From Muricea muricata (lineage: Eukaryota; Cnidaria; Anthozoa; Malacalcyonacea; Plexauridae), in NCBI GenBank assembly GCA_963855995.1, contig OY979719.1, forward strand, positions 18,757,312 to 18,821,311: a stretch of 64,000 nt of DNA. Direction: 5' to 3'. A model generated the notes under the pieces. That model was not told the DNA's origin, did no database searches, and worked only from the letters and a program-made list of their open reading frames with translations. Position numbers and translations under genes: made by a program. This document shows positions 49,787 to 60,981 of this stretch, piece after piece; the first letter of the stretch is position 1, and every line of letters starts with the position of its first letter.

Positions 49787-52643
49787 ATCACACAAGTTAC
49801 CTTTCAAAGTCAAAGCAGACCCAGTCATAATTTTTCATTGAAATTAAGCTTACCCTGTCAAAATTTATTAATTTCTCACGCATTCAAATGTTACAACAAA
49901 AAGAAATTAAAAATGTATACTTTTTGGCCGACACCCTGTTGAGCAGATTGGTGAGATAAAGTATAAATGTATCCGTCCCTTAAATTAAGCAACGCAGAGA
50001 CAAAAACAACTTTGATTTTTTTATTTCTGATTTGTTTCCATTGCGGGAAGACGTTCAAATTCCTAGTGTCGTGTGACGTGTGACAGTACTAGAGACCTTT
50101 AGTTTGGCGTTTACGGCAAACGGCAAACCTGAGACACGTCCTTTGAGATAGAAATAAAATTAGTGACCGTGAAATGTTTTACCTGTACGAACTATTAATA
50201 AGAATAAATACACTGCACATAGATAGATCGTTCGATCACAGACACTTGCTGACTGACGTCAATTATTTTCCTGCTTACATGGCTTCACGTTTGAATTGTG
50301 GCGTTGCATGTTTGAATTCTACAATTGAACTGCTAGACATGCTCATAGCGGCTCACTACAAACGTGAAACGTCAACTCGAACGTCAAGCGATTGAGGCCC
50401 TAAACTGTTTCCCGTCAGTGATACCTTTCGGTGGTCATATAAGTACATCGTAGATCAGTATTTTCGATTTATTGAATACATCGTTTAGTTTGAGCACTTC
50501 ACGGTTCATGATTTCGTTTTTATAATAATGAACACGCTTTCTTCTCAAATGTTGTTTTTGGATCTTTTGACTTTTTGCCCCTTCCCCAGCGAGACTTTCA
50601 CGAGTCTTCAACCAGATATAGTTAACATGCTAAATAATGCATGGTGTGTATAAGAAACCAGACTGAAAATAAAGCACAAAACATACTCCGAAAAGTAATA
50701 TCTTGTAAACTAAAGATATGATCGAGCTATTGAAACAAGATAACACAAATCACGGTGATATTTCGTCTTTATTGCAAAGTCATTGTCAAACCAAATTATT
50801 TACAAGCGTGCTCAGATCTTATTATATACACAGGAAAACAGGAAGATGGCGTAAACAGCTGAGAAATGAATAAAGTTACAAGATATATATTTACAAGTGT
50901 GATGCTTTACGGAAAGACAACTAACTCTTTAGATGCTTTTAAGCCACTGTTAAGTTCTGGTTTTTTAAATTTGATATGAAGGGCTTCAAGAAACAGAAGC
51001 AGATTTGAATTCGAGAATTTCAAAGAGTGAAGAATTCTTGTGCTATTTTGTATGTTGTTAGTAAAGGAATAATGAGGGCTGTCACCTGTCTGTGAGTCAC
51101 TCTTGAAGCTGTTGTCATAAAGATTATTGATGTTGATTAGATAGTCAGCATTGTCACAATCGGTCAAGTGTTTTGAAATTGCGCTCTTTGCCGGACTGAA
51201 AATAATCCCCTAAAGCTAGGGCTTGTTATTTTGGCAAACTGGACGATTTTTAAACGCACTGTCGAGAATCGAGGGTATTATGGTAATGGTTGTTCTTTTG
51301 GCTGCTGGGGGTACGCGTCATGTCTTATCGCATTGGAAACCGCATATTTAGTATTTACACGCCCCGCTGAGTGTTTGAAACAGGAAAAGCGTCAGAAGTC
51401 GCCTTGCCATTATCGCAGCACATACTTGGTGAAAACGGGTCTTCGTTTTGGACGACGAAGTTGCTATTTAAAGTGTTTATTTTGATTCGCGAAGATTGTC
51501 ATTATATTAAGAGGTAATTACTGTTATGTTTTTTACTCTAGACTCTAAATATTCACCAATCTATCGTGACAGAATAAGCCTGTTAAAAACTGCGTTATTT
51601 ACATGCGTTTATAGTCTGTATTGGACCTTGCCTATATTTTTTCAATGGTCTATGCTGATATTCTGGTATAAATTGCTTTAACCGTTTAAAGTAAATATTG
51701 TTCTATAATCCCAAGTGATTTTGGTGATGATTTGTCATTCATATCCCGCCACAGATGCGCTTAAAATGTGATCGGTTCTGACTTGGAATCAATCGTAAAT
51801 CATTTAAGCTTCCTGATGGGTTTGCATGCATTTGCGGTAATACGATGGTTAATTGCAACATATATTTTTTAGTAGAACTGAAAAATGGAAAAATTTTCCA
51901 TTTCATGCTGCTCGCTCTATCCCGCATGATTAAAATCATTCTAATATAATTCAATGTCCAATAGTTTCCTCTGACAAAGCAATTGTCACGAGTGATTGTT
52001 TGCTTAAATGCCCAATACGAAAATGAAAGAATGTTCGTCAAATTTTGAAAATGTGTTATGTTTTCTTTATTCTAAATAATTTATCGAGTTCGGAAGGTTA
52101 TTCTATAAGAGTAGATTTAAGTATTATGTTTTGAACATATGCCCAGAGTTATTTGACATTGACAGGTGTGATATGCCATCGAACACGCTTTCATCTGTGA
52201 TGCTAATACGCTTTTTCTGTATGCAAAATATTGTTTATATTTTAAAACATGTAATTATCGTATGTCGGTGTTATTCCAATTTTTTCTAGCTATGTTCTTT
52301 GAAGTTATGTTCTTTGTGGGGTTTTTTCCTGTGCCCCCCCTCTATTCTTGCCCCCTCTATTCTTGGGTTTCAGGTGACGTCATGAATTTCACTGGGGGTC
52401 AATCGATACACAGTCATTGGAGGGAAATAATTTCTTACTGTATGTGTTGGCAGCAAATATGTACAATTTTGTAAGATTTGTTCTTTTCTGTACAGTATAA
52501 TCATCAATACATTTTGGGTTGATCCCCACTCAGATTTACTGCAAAAACCCCAAGAATACAGAGACAAGGGGATGGTGGCATGTAAACCGTTCATCCTTCT
52601 AATGGCATTTTTTATGTTCAGTTTTAGATAACATTTTGAAGGC
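49787..52643. other. Intergenic, repeats only
   Basis: No convincing gene. A diverged relative of the family B MITE lies at about 50670-50800 (CATACTCCGAAAAGTAATAT, then TTGCAAAGTCATTGTCAAAC). The open frames at 50174-50395, 50907-51167, 51231-51485 and 51739-52041 lack family signatures and convincing exon borders. The last few hundred bases probably hold the promoter and 5' UTR of the cysteine-rich gene. Confidence 0.5.
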
Positions 52644-53393
52644 ATGAAAGTAGTTGTTTTGGCAGTAGCTTTCTGCATTAGTGTTGTTAACGCAACTTCT
52701 TGTGGTTCAGACATATGTACAAGAGTTTGCACAGCAGCAAATTGTGATGATTTTGGTTGTGGCGAGGCAAAGGTGTGTAATCAAGTATGTTCCAGCAGAA
52801 CATGTACAGACATGACCTGTTCAAAAGAAAATTGCACACAAGTTTGTGATAATTGTAAAACCAAGATGACATGCACAGGGCCTTTTTGTATACAAACATG
52901 CAAAGGGAAAGACTGTGATATGGAATGTACCAAAAATGTTGAGATATGCCAGCAGATTTGCGATGTAGATTCAAAATGCAAATTAGATTGCAATGAAGAA
53001 ACAACCAATTGTGAGCCGGTCTGCAATACAGGAGCGACCTGTATCGGATTGCCAGAAAAACCAAAGAGAACAACAAGCTGTGACGAAGTGACCGGAAATT
53101 GCACACGGACCTGTACTGGTATGTGTAAAGGGCAAACCCTCAAATGTGGCGGTGGCCTGTTCAAGGAGTGTCATTTAAGCTGTGAAGGTGGATGTAAAAT
53201 GGAGTGTGACAACACTGTTGAGCAATGCTACCAGACCTGTATTGGCGCAACACCATGTAGAAGTGTTTGTAATGCAGCAAATTGTAAATTAGGCGGAAAC
53301 CTTGAAGTCTCGTCTGCAACAGTTTCTCGGTTGAATTATCTTGCTTTTGGATTGGTTGCATATGTGGTTACTCTAAACATGGGGAAACTTTAA
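52644..53393 (+). CDS. Secreted cysteine-rich repeat protein, possibly GPI-anchored
   Basis: An uninterrupted 249-aa frame. Residues 1-18 form a signal peptide (MKVVVLAVAFCISVVNAT). The mature part has 38 cysteines, with 13 C-x3-C pairs spaced about 10-16 residues apart (CTRVC, CNQVC, CTQVC, CIQTC, CDMEC, CQQIC, CKLDC, CEPVC, CTRTC, CHLSC, CKMEC, CYQTC, CRSVC). The middle, around residues 138-148, is proline/lysine-rich and cysteine-free. The last 22 residues, SRLNYLAFGLVAYVVTLNMGKL, are hydrophobic after a serine-rich stretch, as in a GPI-anchor signal or a single membrane span. I do not recognise a named family. It could be a cell-surface or matrix protein; nothing in the sequence shows a specific activity. 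Long antisense frames across it are shadows of the cysteine codons. Confidence 0.8.
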   Translation: MKVVVLAVAFCISVVNATSCGSDICTRVCTAANCDDFGCGEAKVCNQVCSSRTCTDMTCSKENCTQVCDNCKTKMTCTGPFCIQTCKGKDCDMECTKNVEICQQICDVDSKCKLDCNEETTNCEPVCNTGATCIGLPEKPKRTTSCDEVTGNCTRTCTGMCKGQTLKCGGGLFKECHLSCEGGCKMECDNTVEQCYQTCIGATPCRSVCNAANCKLGGNLEVSSATVSRLNYLAFGLVAYVVTLNMGKL

Positions 53394-54814
53394 TTGACAT
53401 TTTTCCATGAAATACTTGACCTTTATGCACTCTTTAGTTTGGCAACAATGGGGTTTAGTATATTCTTTTTTCGTTAGTAAATTTCCAGTGTTTGTATCAA
53501 CCAAAGTTTTAACAATGAGATTAGTTCTGATAAGGATTAGTGCTTAAATCTTGCCATAGTAAGGCATTGGAAGAGTGATTTTATTGTTACTAAGTCTTGA
53601 ACAGGAAAATAATGTTCACTATAATAGTTACCAAGCTCAGTGATGCCAGTTTGAAGAGCGGGGCACAACGAGATTACTGATTACCAGAGATTGTACCCAT
53701 AGGATAAGTCCTCTCGGCTTAGTCCTTGGGATCAATCCTCGAACTATATCTCTAAGTGTTACTTAAGTATGCCACTGCAAAATTGATATGCGACCAGATT
53801 TGGTATCACTGCAAGCTTGAACCCTTTGTGGCAAAAGTTCATATTTTTTTATGCTAAATAGAATATTTCTTGTAATTATTACAGTTCTATATTGTGTTAG
53901 CTTGTGTGAGTTGTAAACTACTAATTAACATATGCTTGACCATAAGTTGTGATTTTTAGGATAAATGGTGTTACATTGGTTTCATATTAAATGTTGTTTC
54001 AACCGTACTGTTCTTTCATTTTGTGGAGTGGTTTATTTGAGGGAGAGTCACTGAGTCGGTGTCAGTTTGAGTTTCATTGAGCCATTTCTCTGACGATCCC
54101 CATTACTGAAATTTGGAAAATTAAAGTGTCACTTGTAGCCAAACACTGTAGTTGCAAAAGGTGAAAGGGCATGCAAATTAAGTCGGAACTTTTAAAGTTT
54201 GTGCCTCCTACTTGTCACACTGCCAGACATTGCGTTGTTATAATTCATTACACCATTCTTGTCCCAACCATTTCAGAACCATCCTCAGAGATATGAAAAA
54301 CTAGATTCATATTAATCTAGTTTTTAATATGAATCTAGTTTGTCCCAACCATTTCATTGCACTTTCTCCAGCTAATTCTTGATTGTTTGCAGCAAGAAAC
54401 TACAAAAAGTAGGGTACTAATCAGGTCATAATGTGCATGATATTGCACTGGTGAGTGATGTCTGTGTGCTGGGGTAAGTAAACCTAAGGCAATCTGCATG
54501 TGGGTGGGTGAGGGGAGCACCTATGCCTGAAAAAAGTGTGTTGTCTGTAAACGGATCAGATATTGTTTTTCAAAAAATCTGTAGAGGAAGTTGAGGTACA
54601 CCCCAAATTATCATATACATTTAAAATATATATATAACCTGATACAATATATATATAGCATTGCATATATTTCCAATTATCTGGGCCAAGCACCGTGGCA
54701 TCCACGCGTGATACACACGAGACAGGCTATATTCGGATATTATATCATCACATGTTTTAAATATTAACTGCTCTTGTTAAAAATTTAAATATTAACTTTA
54801 TTAAAAAGACGTTT
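53394..54814. other. 3' flank of the cysteine-rich gene and NDRG upstream region
   Basis: No gene seen. At 54262-54360, TTGTCCCAACCATTTCA occurs twice around a tight double hairpin of AACTAGATTCATATTAATCT. The segment ATTTCAGAACCATCCTCAGA (about 54274) reappears inverted at about 56421-56443 within NDRG intron 1. The NDRG promoter should lie in the last few hundred bases. Confidence 0.5.
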
Positions 54815-57800
54815 ATGAATATGTCGTCGAAAGCGGAAACCACTTGGGCAAGTTTTCAGCCAACCGAAGGAAGCTTTGTCCATGTTGACATATTGAACGA
54901 AGTCGACAAAGACGGAGACGCGAAGCCCATGGAACAGCTACAGTTGCAAAACATCCATCTCCTTGACGAAAAAGACGGGCAGGACTTCTATGCCCCAGAA
55001 GAAAAGGCGTTAATTCGCAAGGAGGAGATCGACACAAACCATGGCAAGTTACACGTTACACTACATGGTACCGAGGGCAAGCCAGCCATACTGACATTTC
55101 ATGATATCGGGCAAAATCATGTCTCTGCATTTCAAAGCTTTCTCAATTGCGCCGAAATGGCTCCTATATTGCAGTATTTCACGATATACCACATTGATGC
55201 GCCAGGTCAGCACGAAGGGGCTGTTCAGTTGCCGGAGACCTTCACGTATCCAAGCATTGACGACTTGGCTGAAATGGTTTCCGATGTAGTGACGCATTTC
55301 AAGTTGAAGTCGTTTGTAGGTCTAGGAATCGGTGCTGGGGCAAGCATTCTTTGCCGATATGGATTGAAATATCCGCAATTGGTCGACGGTTTAATGCTGG
55401 TCAATTGTTTCTCGGGCAAAAGTGGCTGGGTCGAATGGGGTTATGAAAAGGTATTGTATTAGGACGCTTTTTAAAATAAACTGAACAAGCAACACGTCCA
55501 ATAGGTCAGACAGCTCTTGAAAATTCCGCGTTTATAAAAAAAACCCAACAAAATGATAATTTGAGATATGTTATATAACTTATTAACGACAAGATCATTG
55601 CCTAAACTTCACCTTAATTTCAAATCATTCATTTCAAGCTAGATAAGTCTTGCTACATATCCCATTTACTCTTTCTACTCAATTCATAAAAGCGCTGAAT
55701 TCTATTTTTAAATTCCATTTTTTTATACTCAATTGTGATCAATACCAATGAACCATAGTTCAATTAAAAATATATATATGACCTGAAATACCACGGTTTT
55801 TTCATTAATGCCTGAGAAACATTTATCGATATGAATACGTTTTAAATTAAGAATGAATAAAAATTGTTTTTCAAATGCTTCGAAAGGTGACAGCTGATGA
55901 ATCATTAAAAACAACACGTTCCTTCAAGCATTGAAACCAAGGAAATAGGAAAAATGAAGTGTTTTAAAATTACAATTGTCTCTGATGTGACGGCTTCCAG
56001 GATGAAATATAAAATAGTTGACGATAAGCAAGGCTCATTTCATTTTCAATTAAATTAGGATTTCAGTTAATTCTTCTCTTTAAGAGCGTTTTATATTCGG
56101 TTTAACATCCTGCCAGAGGAAGGCGGACAAATATAGATACAAATTAAGTGCGGATATCTATTATTCAAGTTCTGCAGGAAGCATAATGCATGCAATATTA
56201 TTAACTCTGCAAAATGACCTACTTTGACCCATACCACATTGACTGATGGCCAAAGATTATTTGTTTGAAAGAAAGACTGTTGACACTTGATGGATCCATG
56301 ATAATTTTAGGATACAATGCTTAATAGTATGGTATTTATAAATTCATTAGTTTTTCATCAAACACTTATCTGAGTTTTTGTACTGAAAAACGCAGAATGA
56401 AAAGATGCTAGTTTTTCATGTCTCTGAGGATGGTTCTGAAATAGAATCGAAACACTGCGCATCTTCAAAGACAAGCTACATTATTAGTGAGTTGCTTTCG
56501 TTTGTTTTAGTCTGATGCAAAGCACCTGAAAAACTAATTTCCCAAACACTCATAGACAACTCCCTTCCTTTGTAATAAAGTCTTATAACATGTTAGCTAG
56601 CTCATATATTGTCTGTCATTAGACTTCTCCGAATTGAGATAGTAAGAAACTTTATCAGATCCAAGTTTATTCTTGTTTGCTTACATTGCTATGTATATTA
56701 TCAAAGAAAAAAAAGGGCGGGGTCAATGTCTCCCAACTCCTGTTTCTTATCTTGTGCCTTCTTTACCTTTCCATGAATTGTCATACTGTTACATTATACC
56801 GCCCTATCTTATCACGCTCATAACAGATATGTAACCTGAATGCCATTTGTAGACATTAGAAAGGACTAAGTCTGTCATGACTGATGATAAAGTTTAATTC
56901 TAGTGAAAATAGTTCCTCATTCTTTTTCTGCCTCCTGCCCTTGTATGACTGGACTACATCCCGCTTTGTCCAGTGGCGGATCCAGGGTAAGTCAAAATAA
57001 ATTATAGCAGCTCAATTTTAAATTCAAAATAACTTTATAACAATGTCATAGGTTATGAATTTCAAAAGAATAAAATCTAACCAATGAAGTTGCTTTGAAG
57101 GTATTTTAAAATGTAAATATATCCTAGAATGAGATGTGGTAATTTATTTGACTTACGCTAGATCCGCCACTGGCCCTGTCACTGCCCACCCACCCTGGAT
57201 TTTGCCTCCTTTCCTCCCCCTCCCTCCACAAACCAAATACACAGTCTCAAACAACATGCACTAGTCAAAGTCATTGCCATTATTCTGTTATATTCAGATA
57301 ACATTACTTTACAAATTTACCCAAAACATGCATAACTTTGGCATAAAATAGGCATAACACTATTACTTTTTACATGCACAGTTTCTAGTCTTGTAATTCA
57401 CTAGACTGAAGATATTTATGTAAATATTTAGATTTCCTCACACCAATTGAAAAGTAAAGGTATGACGGCTTTCACAGAAGACTATTTGGTTTGGCATCAT
57501 TTTGGCAAGAGGTCTACAGAAGAGAACAAGGACTTGGTTGCCTCCTATCGAAAGAGTCTTGAGACAGCCTTCAATCCATTTAATCTTGGTCTGTTTGTTG
57601 AGTCATTCAGCAAACGAACTGAAATTCAAATGAGACGACCGACTCCGGGGGAAACATCAACCGTTCCTTCGCTGAAGTGTCAGGTTGGGTAATTATGTAC
57701 TGTCATTGATACTGATATTTTATTTAGTTGGCTAGATGGGAAAGGTAGTTGATTGTATCTCTGGTTAAATGCATTGCCTAATTAAATGATAATCCTGCCT

Positions 57801-58946
57801 AATGTAACTGTGAGACTTGCGTTACAAAATTTGTTATGTGCAGAGTGAGAACTGCATGTAGAATGAACTTGACCACCTTTTAAGTTTTACCCTGCTTTTA
57901 ATGACTGCTTTCAAAGGGAAGAAGTGCTGATGTCCATTGTGTTTAGGTTTTACTGGTGGCCGGAGATTATTCTCCTCATCTTGAAGATGTTTTATTGACA
58001 AACTCACATCTTGATCCGACTTATTCGTCATTAATGGAGGTCGCTGATTGTGGTGGGACACCTCTTGAAGAACAGCCTGCTAAAATGGCAGGAGCATTTA
58101 GATTGTTTCTCCAAGGCTTAGGTCATGGTAAGTTGCTTTTAACAGCTTGGTGTTTTATGAAGTGATTTGCAAGGGGTTGCCACACAATAGACAATTTGCA
58201 TAATAGACTAACATTCCGTCTAGGCAAAAATAACAAAATCTTTTACCACAGTCAGGAAGAGCGTCTTAAAGTTAGTAGAATTGCAAAGTTTGGTGGCGAA
58301 ATTGAGCTGAAATTGCCGCGAAAATGGTAACTTTTTCCGCACATAATACAAATATATACAAAAATTTGCAAACTTTGCAGGGTAATATTTTCCGTATTTT
58401 ACAACATTTCGCGACCAAACTTTGCATTGCTACTAACTTTAAGATGCTCTTTCTAACTGTAGTAAAAGATTTCATTCTCACTGCTTAGTTCACCCTTTAG
58501 TCTATTATGCAAATGGTCCATTGAAACGAACTATAGAAACTGGTTTTCTGAATCACAAATCAGAAACATTAATGAATTTTGTTTCAAAAGACCAGTCACA
58601 AAGCCAGATCATTTTAGGCTGGTCAAAACTCCACAAAAGGTTTCATTGGAGATACCACAGCCAGACTAAGACATGTATTAATTATAAGCACATCTTCTCT
58701 GACTACATTAAAAATGAAGTCAGGGAATGTGTGTTTTACTCAACAAAAGCTGTTGACAAGTCAGGGTAAAAATATTACTCAGTTGTCCTTTGACAGCCTA
58801 TTACAATTGAGTACTGGACCAGCCCATACGAGTACAGGTCTTGAAATAATCCAATTTTCTTGTGTGTTTTAGTGCCAACTTTAATTCCCCTGAAACCACA
58901 GAAGCCTCACGATCCAAGGGATAACCATGGCCCAATAGAGGTCTAA
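54815..58946 (+). CDS. NDRG: NDRG-family protein, 4 coding exons
   Basis: N-myc downstream-regulated family: an alpha/beta-hydrolase fold without the usual catalytic triad, involved in stress response, differentiation and trafficking; mainly cytoplasmic. Exons: 54815-55450, 57432-57683, 57947-58127, 58873-58946. Phases agree, giving 380 aa (animal NDRGs are about 340-395). Recognisable blocks: KLHVTLHGTEGKPAILTFHD, IYHIDAPGQHEGA, YPSIDDLAEMVSDVV, FVGLGIGAGASILCRYGLKY, PQLVDGLMLVNC, WVEWGYEK, FNPFNLGLFVESFSKRTEI and VLLVAGDYSPHLEDV. The usual GxSxG nucleophile position reads GLGIGAGASIL, as in the family. MSSK at 54821 is an alternative start two codons in. The first 212 residues are in one exon, an unusually fused gene structure compared with vertebrates. 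The C-terminal tail is short, without the repeats of NDRG1. Confidence 0.95.
56971..57172. mobile_element. hAT-like MITE, copy 2 (NDRG intron 1)
   Basis: A 202-bp element nearly identical to 1103-1305, with the same CAGTGGCGGATCCAG termini. Flanks GCTTTGTC and GCCCTGTC match at 6 of 8 positions, a decayed 8-bp target duplication. Same orientation as copy 1. Confidence 0.85.
58185..58523. mobile_element. Long inverted-repeat element in NDRG intron 3
   Basis: About 339 bp. The ends CAATAGACAATTTGCATAAT and ATTATGCAAATGGTCCATTG are inverted copies. Inverted similarity continues inward through AATCTTTTAC, TCTTAAAGTTAGTAG and TTTGCAAAGTTTGG-like blocks towards a centre near 58360, so the element is largely palindromic. 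Confidence 0.75.
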
Positions 58947-59086
58947 ACATGAACATATGATTGTATACCAAAGCAAAGGTGATCCTAAAATAAAACTAAT
59001 TGCAACATATTATGCAATAAATATAGAGTGTATTTCAAACAATCATGATGGGCCACTGTGTCTGTAGCATGCATGGAAAATATTAC

Positions 59087-59205
59087 ATGGTTACGAGGAA
59101 ACATGAAATTTATTTCGAGTATGAACAAGATATCTTATTCAGCACGAGAAATAAATTTTGTAATTTCCGAGCAATAATGTGATATTCTGTTTATTTCATA
59201 AATGA
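59087..59205. mobile_element. Palindromic MITE family D, copy 2
   Basis: Matches 44998-45110: TTACATGGTTACGAGGAAAC, GAAATTTATTTCGAG, then a central GAACAAGATATCTTATTC and inverted AGCACGAGAAATAAATTTTG. It is diverged, and the right arm is poorer than the left. Confidence 0.6.
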
Positions 59206-59488
59206 CGAAAAAAATTTACAAGGACAGTATGTATTACGTGTTTTATACGTGGTTTTTGATTGGCTAGCGAAAATGACATTTTCACTCGTAGCATTTTTAC
59301 CAGTGTTTAAATGGGATTTTTCCCAGTGGCCAAAAACTCTATATAACACTGATGTTTATAAAATAAATACATATATTATACGGTTGTTTATAATCAATTC
59401 CTATGTGGTAAGATTTTAGAGCAAAATGTTCATAAGAAGCACAGATTAAGATGCCATTATGTTACCTAATAGCGTCACTTTGCAAGTT

Positions 59489-59830
59489 TAAAGTGCAACT
59501 AACACGTTATATGATTTTTTGTATGTGATATGTGTGGATCATTCCAAGAAAAAATGCAATATATCTTTATATTCAAAATCTTCATCGTCATCAACTTTTC
59601 TCTGATAAAGTTTCCGGATATGATGTCATTACTATTAGGTGAATTGCAAATAAGTTTTCCTTTGTTTTTTTGCTCTAAAAGTTCACCTTGTGACCTCATA
59701 TCCACAATCTTTATTAGTGAAAAGTTGATGAAGATGAGGATTTTGACTATAAAGATATATTCCATTTCTTCTTAAAATGATCCAAACATATTACATACAA
59801 AAAATCATATAAGGTGTTAGTTCCACTTTA
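59489..59830. mobile_element. Palindromic element downstream of NDRG
   Basis: A 342-bp inverted-repeat element. Left end TAAAGTGCAACTAACACGTT is inverted at the right end as AAGGTGTTAGTTCCACTTTA. Arms continue through TTATATGATTTTTTGTATGT and TATAAAGATATA-like blocks to a loop near 59660. Predicted frames on both strands are by-products. Confidence 0.75.
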
Positions 59831-60981
59831 ACATAAAGTGTGAAGAAGCACTGAAGCATGCTGAGGTCAAACAAGGCCCTCCTCATGTGAGTGTTTTATT
59901 CCTATTGTTATTTCAAAAATGCTGGCAACATTAGAATGTAATTTTATGTATTGATTATGGAACAATCAATAATTTTATGACGTAGTTTCAATTTAGAGCA
60001 GATTTGAAGTGACTGAAAAATGATGAACAACGCTATAAGTAAGTTAGTTTCGTGGAAGCACCGCATGAATATATCATTGCAAAGTTTTTTTATCATTATC
60101 AGTGCTGACAATTTGAAGGTCCAAGCTTATGGATCAAAAGCTGTGCAATAACAGGTTTAAAAAAAACTAAGCTTATAGTTATTCCTATTCTGTGCTCATT
60201 GGTTTTTAAGGTTTCTTTGGTATTTCTGGTAATATTACAGTGCAACTACACAGCAACATTATTTTGTGTCAAGGAAATAGTTTTTGATGGCTTAAATGCT
60301 TTGTTGATACCTGGTTATAGATTAAAGAATATTTTTTAATCTGTAGACCCGTCAAAGCATATGGTTACAGGGTGTGGTTGTAGACGCTGGACTGGTCAAG
60401 GCTTCAGGAAGACCATGTCTGTTTGCAGGCTAGTGATAGAGAGGCACCGCCATTGATATGTATTAAAGCTAGATAGCGCATCTATTGTTTGGGTTTGAAG
60501 TCGGAAGTGCGTCACATTTTTAGACTCGCGGCCATGTTGGATGCGGCCTTACTTGAACATCGAGTGGTATAGATTTCTACTTCAGGATATACAGCTTTCT
60601 TTTTGAAACAAAAGTTTTAAGTTTTAAGGCAAAAGCTTCCTGAAAATCACTTTCACAGAAACTACGTTGATTCACTCCTTGAGTGGGGCCATTCAACATG
60701 GCCGCCCACCTCAAAATATTACGTATTTCCGGCTTCAATTTTATTTGGTTTTGTATTACGATGCACTATCCAGTCTTAATATTTTGTCTTAATACACAAC
60801 GGTGAGCACCGCTAACTTGCCGGTTCGCAGGCTAACCTGCGAACGAGCTTGCTCTAAAAATAGGTATGACTTGAGCCCAGTCTTTAATTACCAAAGAACG
60901 AGCTGTTGCCTGGCAACAATCTCTCCTTTGCGCGGGAAGAGTACATAAAAAGAGATTTAAGTTTTTATTTTTTTCAAAAAA

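Larger units (their letters stand above)
58947..60981. other. NDRG 3' flank and intergenic region
   Basis: Candidate poly-A signals AATAAA at about 58992 and 59017 follow the NDRG stop. The rest is non-coding apart from the repeats listed separately (59087-59205, 59489-59830) and a decayed foldback MITE at 60055-60160. TATGGTTACAGGGTGTGG near 60360 and GCCATGTTGGATGCGG near 60532 are unassigned. Confidence 0.45.

Noticed and set aside
52687..53164. Two long antisense frames (127 and 139 codons) opposite the cysteine-rich gene
   Set aside because: Biased cysteine codons on the plus strand remove stops on the minus strand. No start context, splice signals or family match.
54270..56443. Inverted 35-bp match at 54270-54305 and 56408-56443 as the ends of one 2.2-kb transposon
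   Set aside because: The span contains the first coding exon of NDRG. Two separate copies of a small repeat in opposite orientation are more likely.
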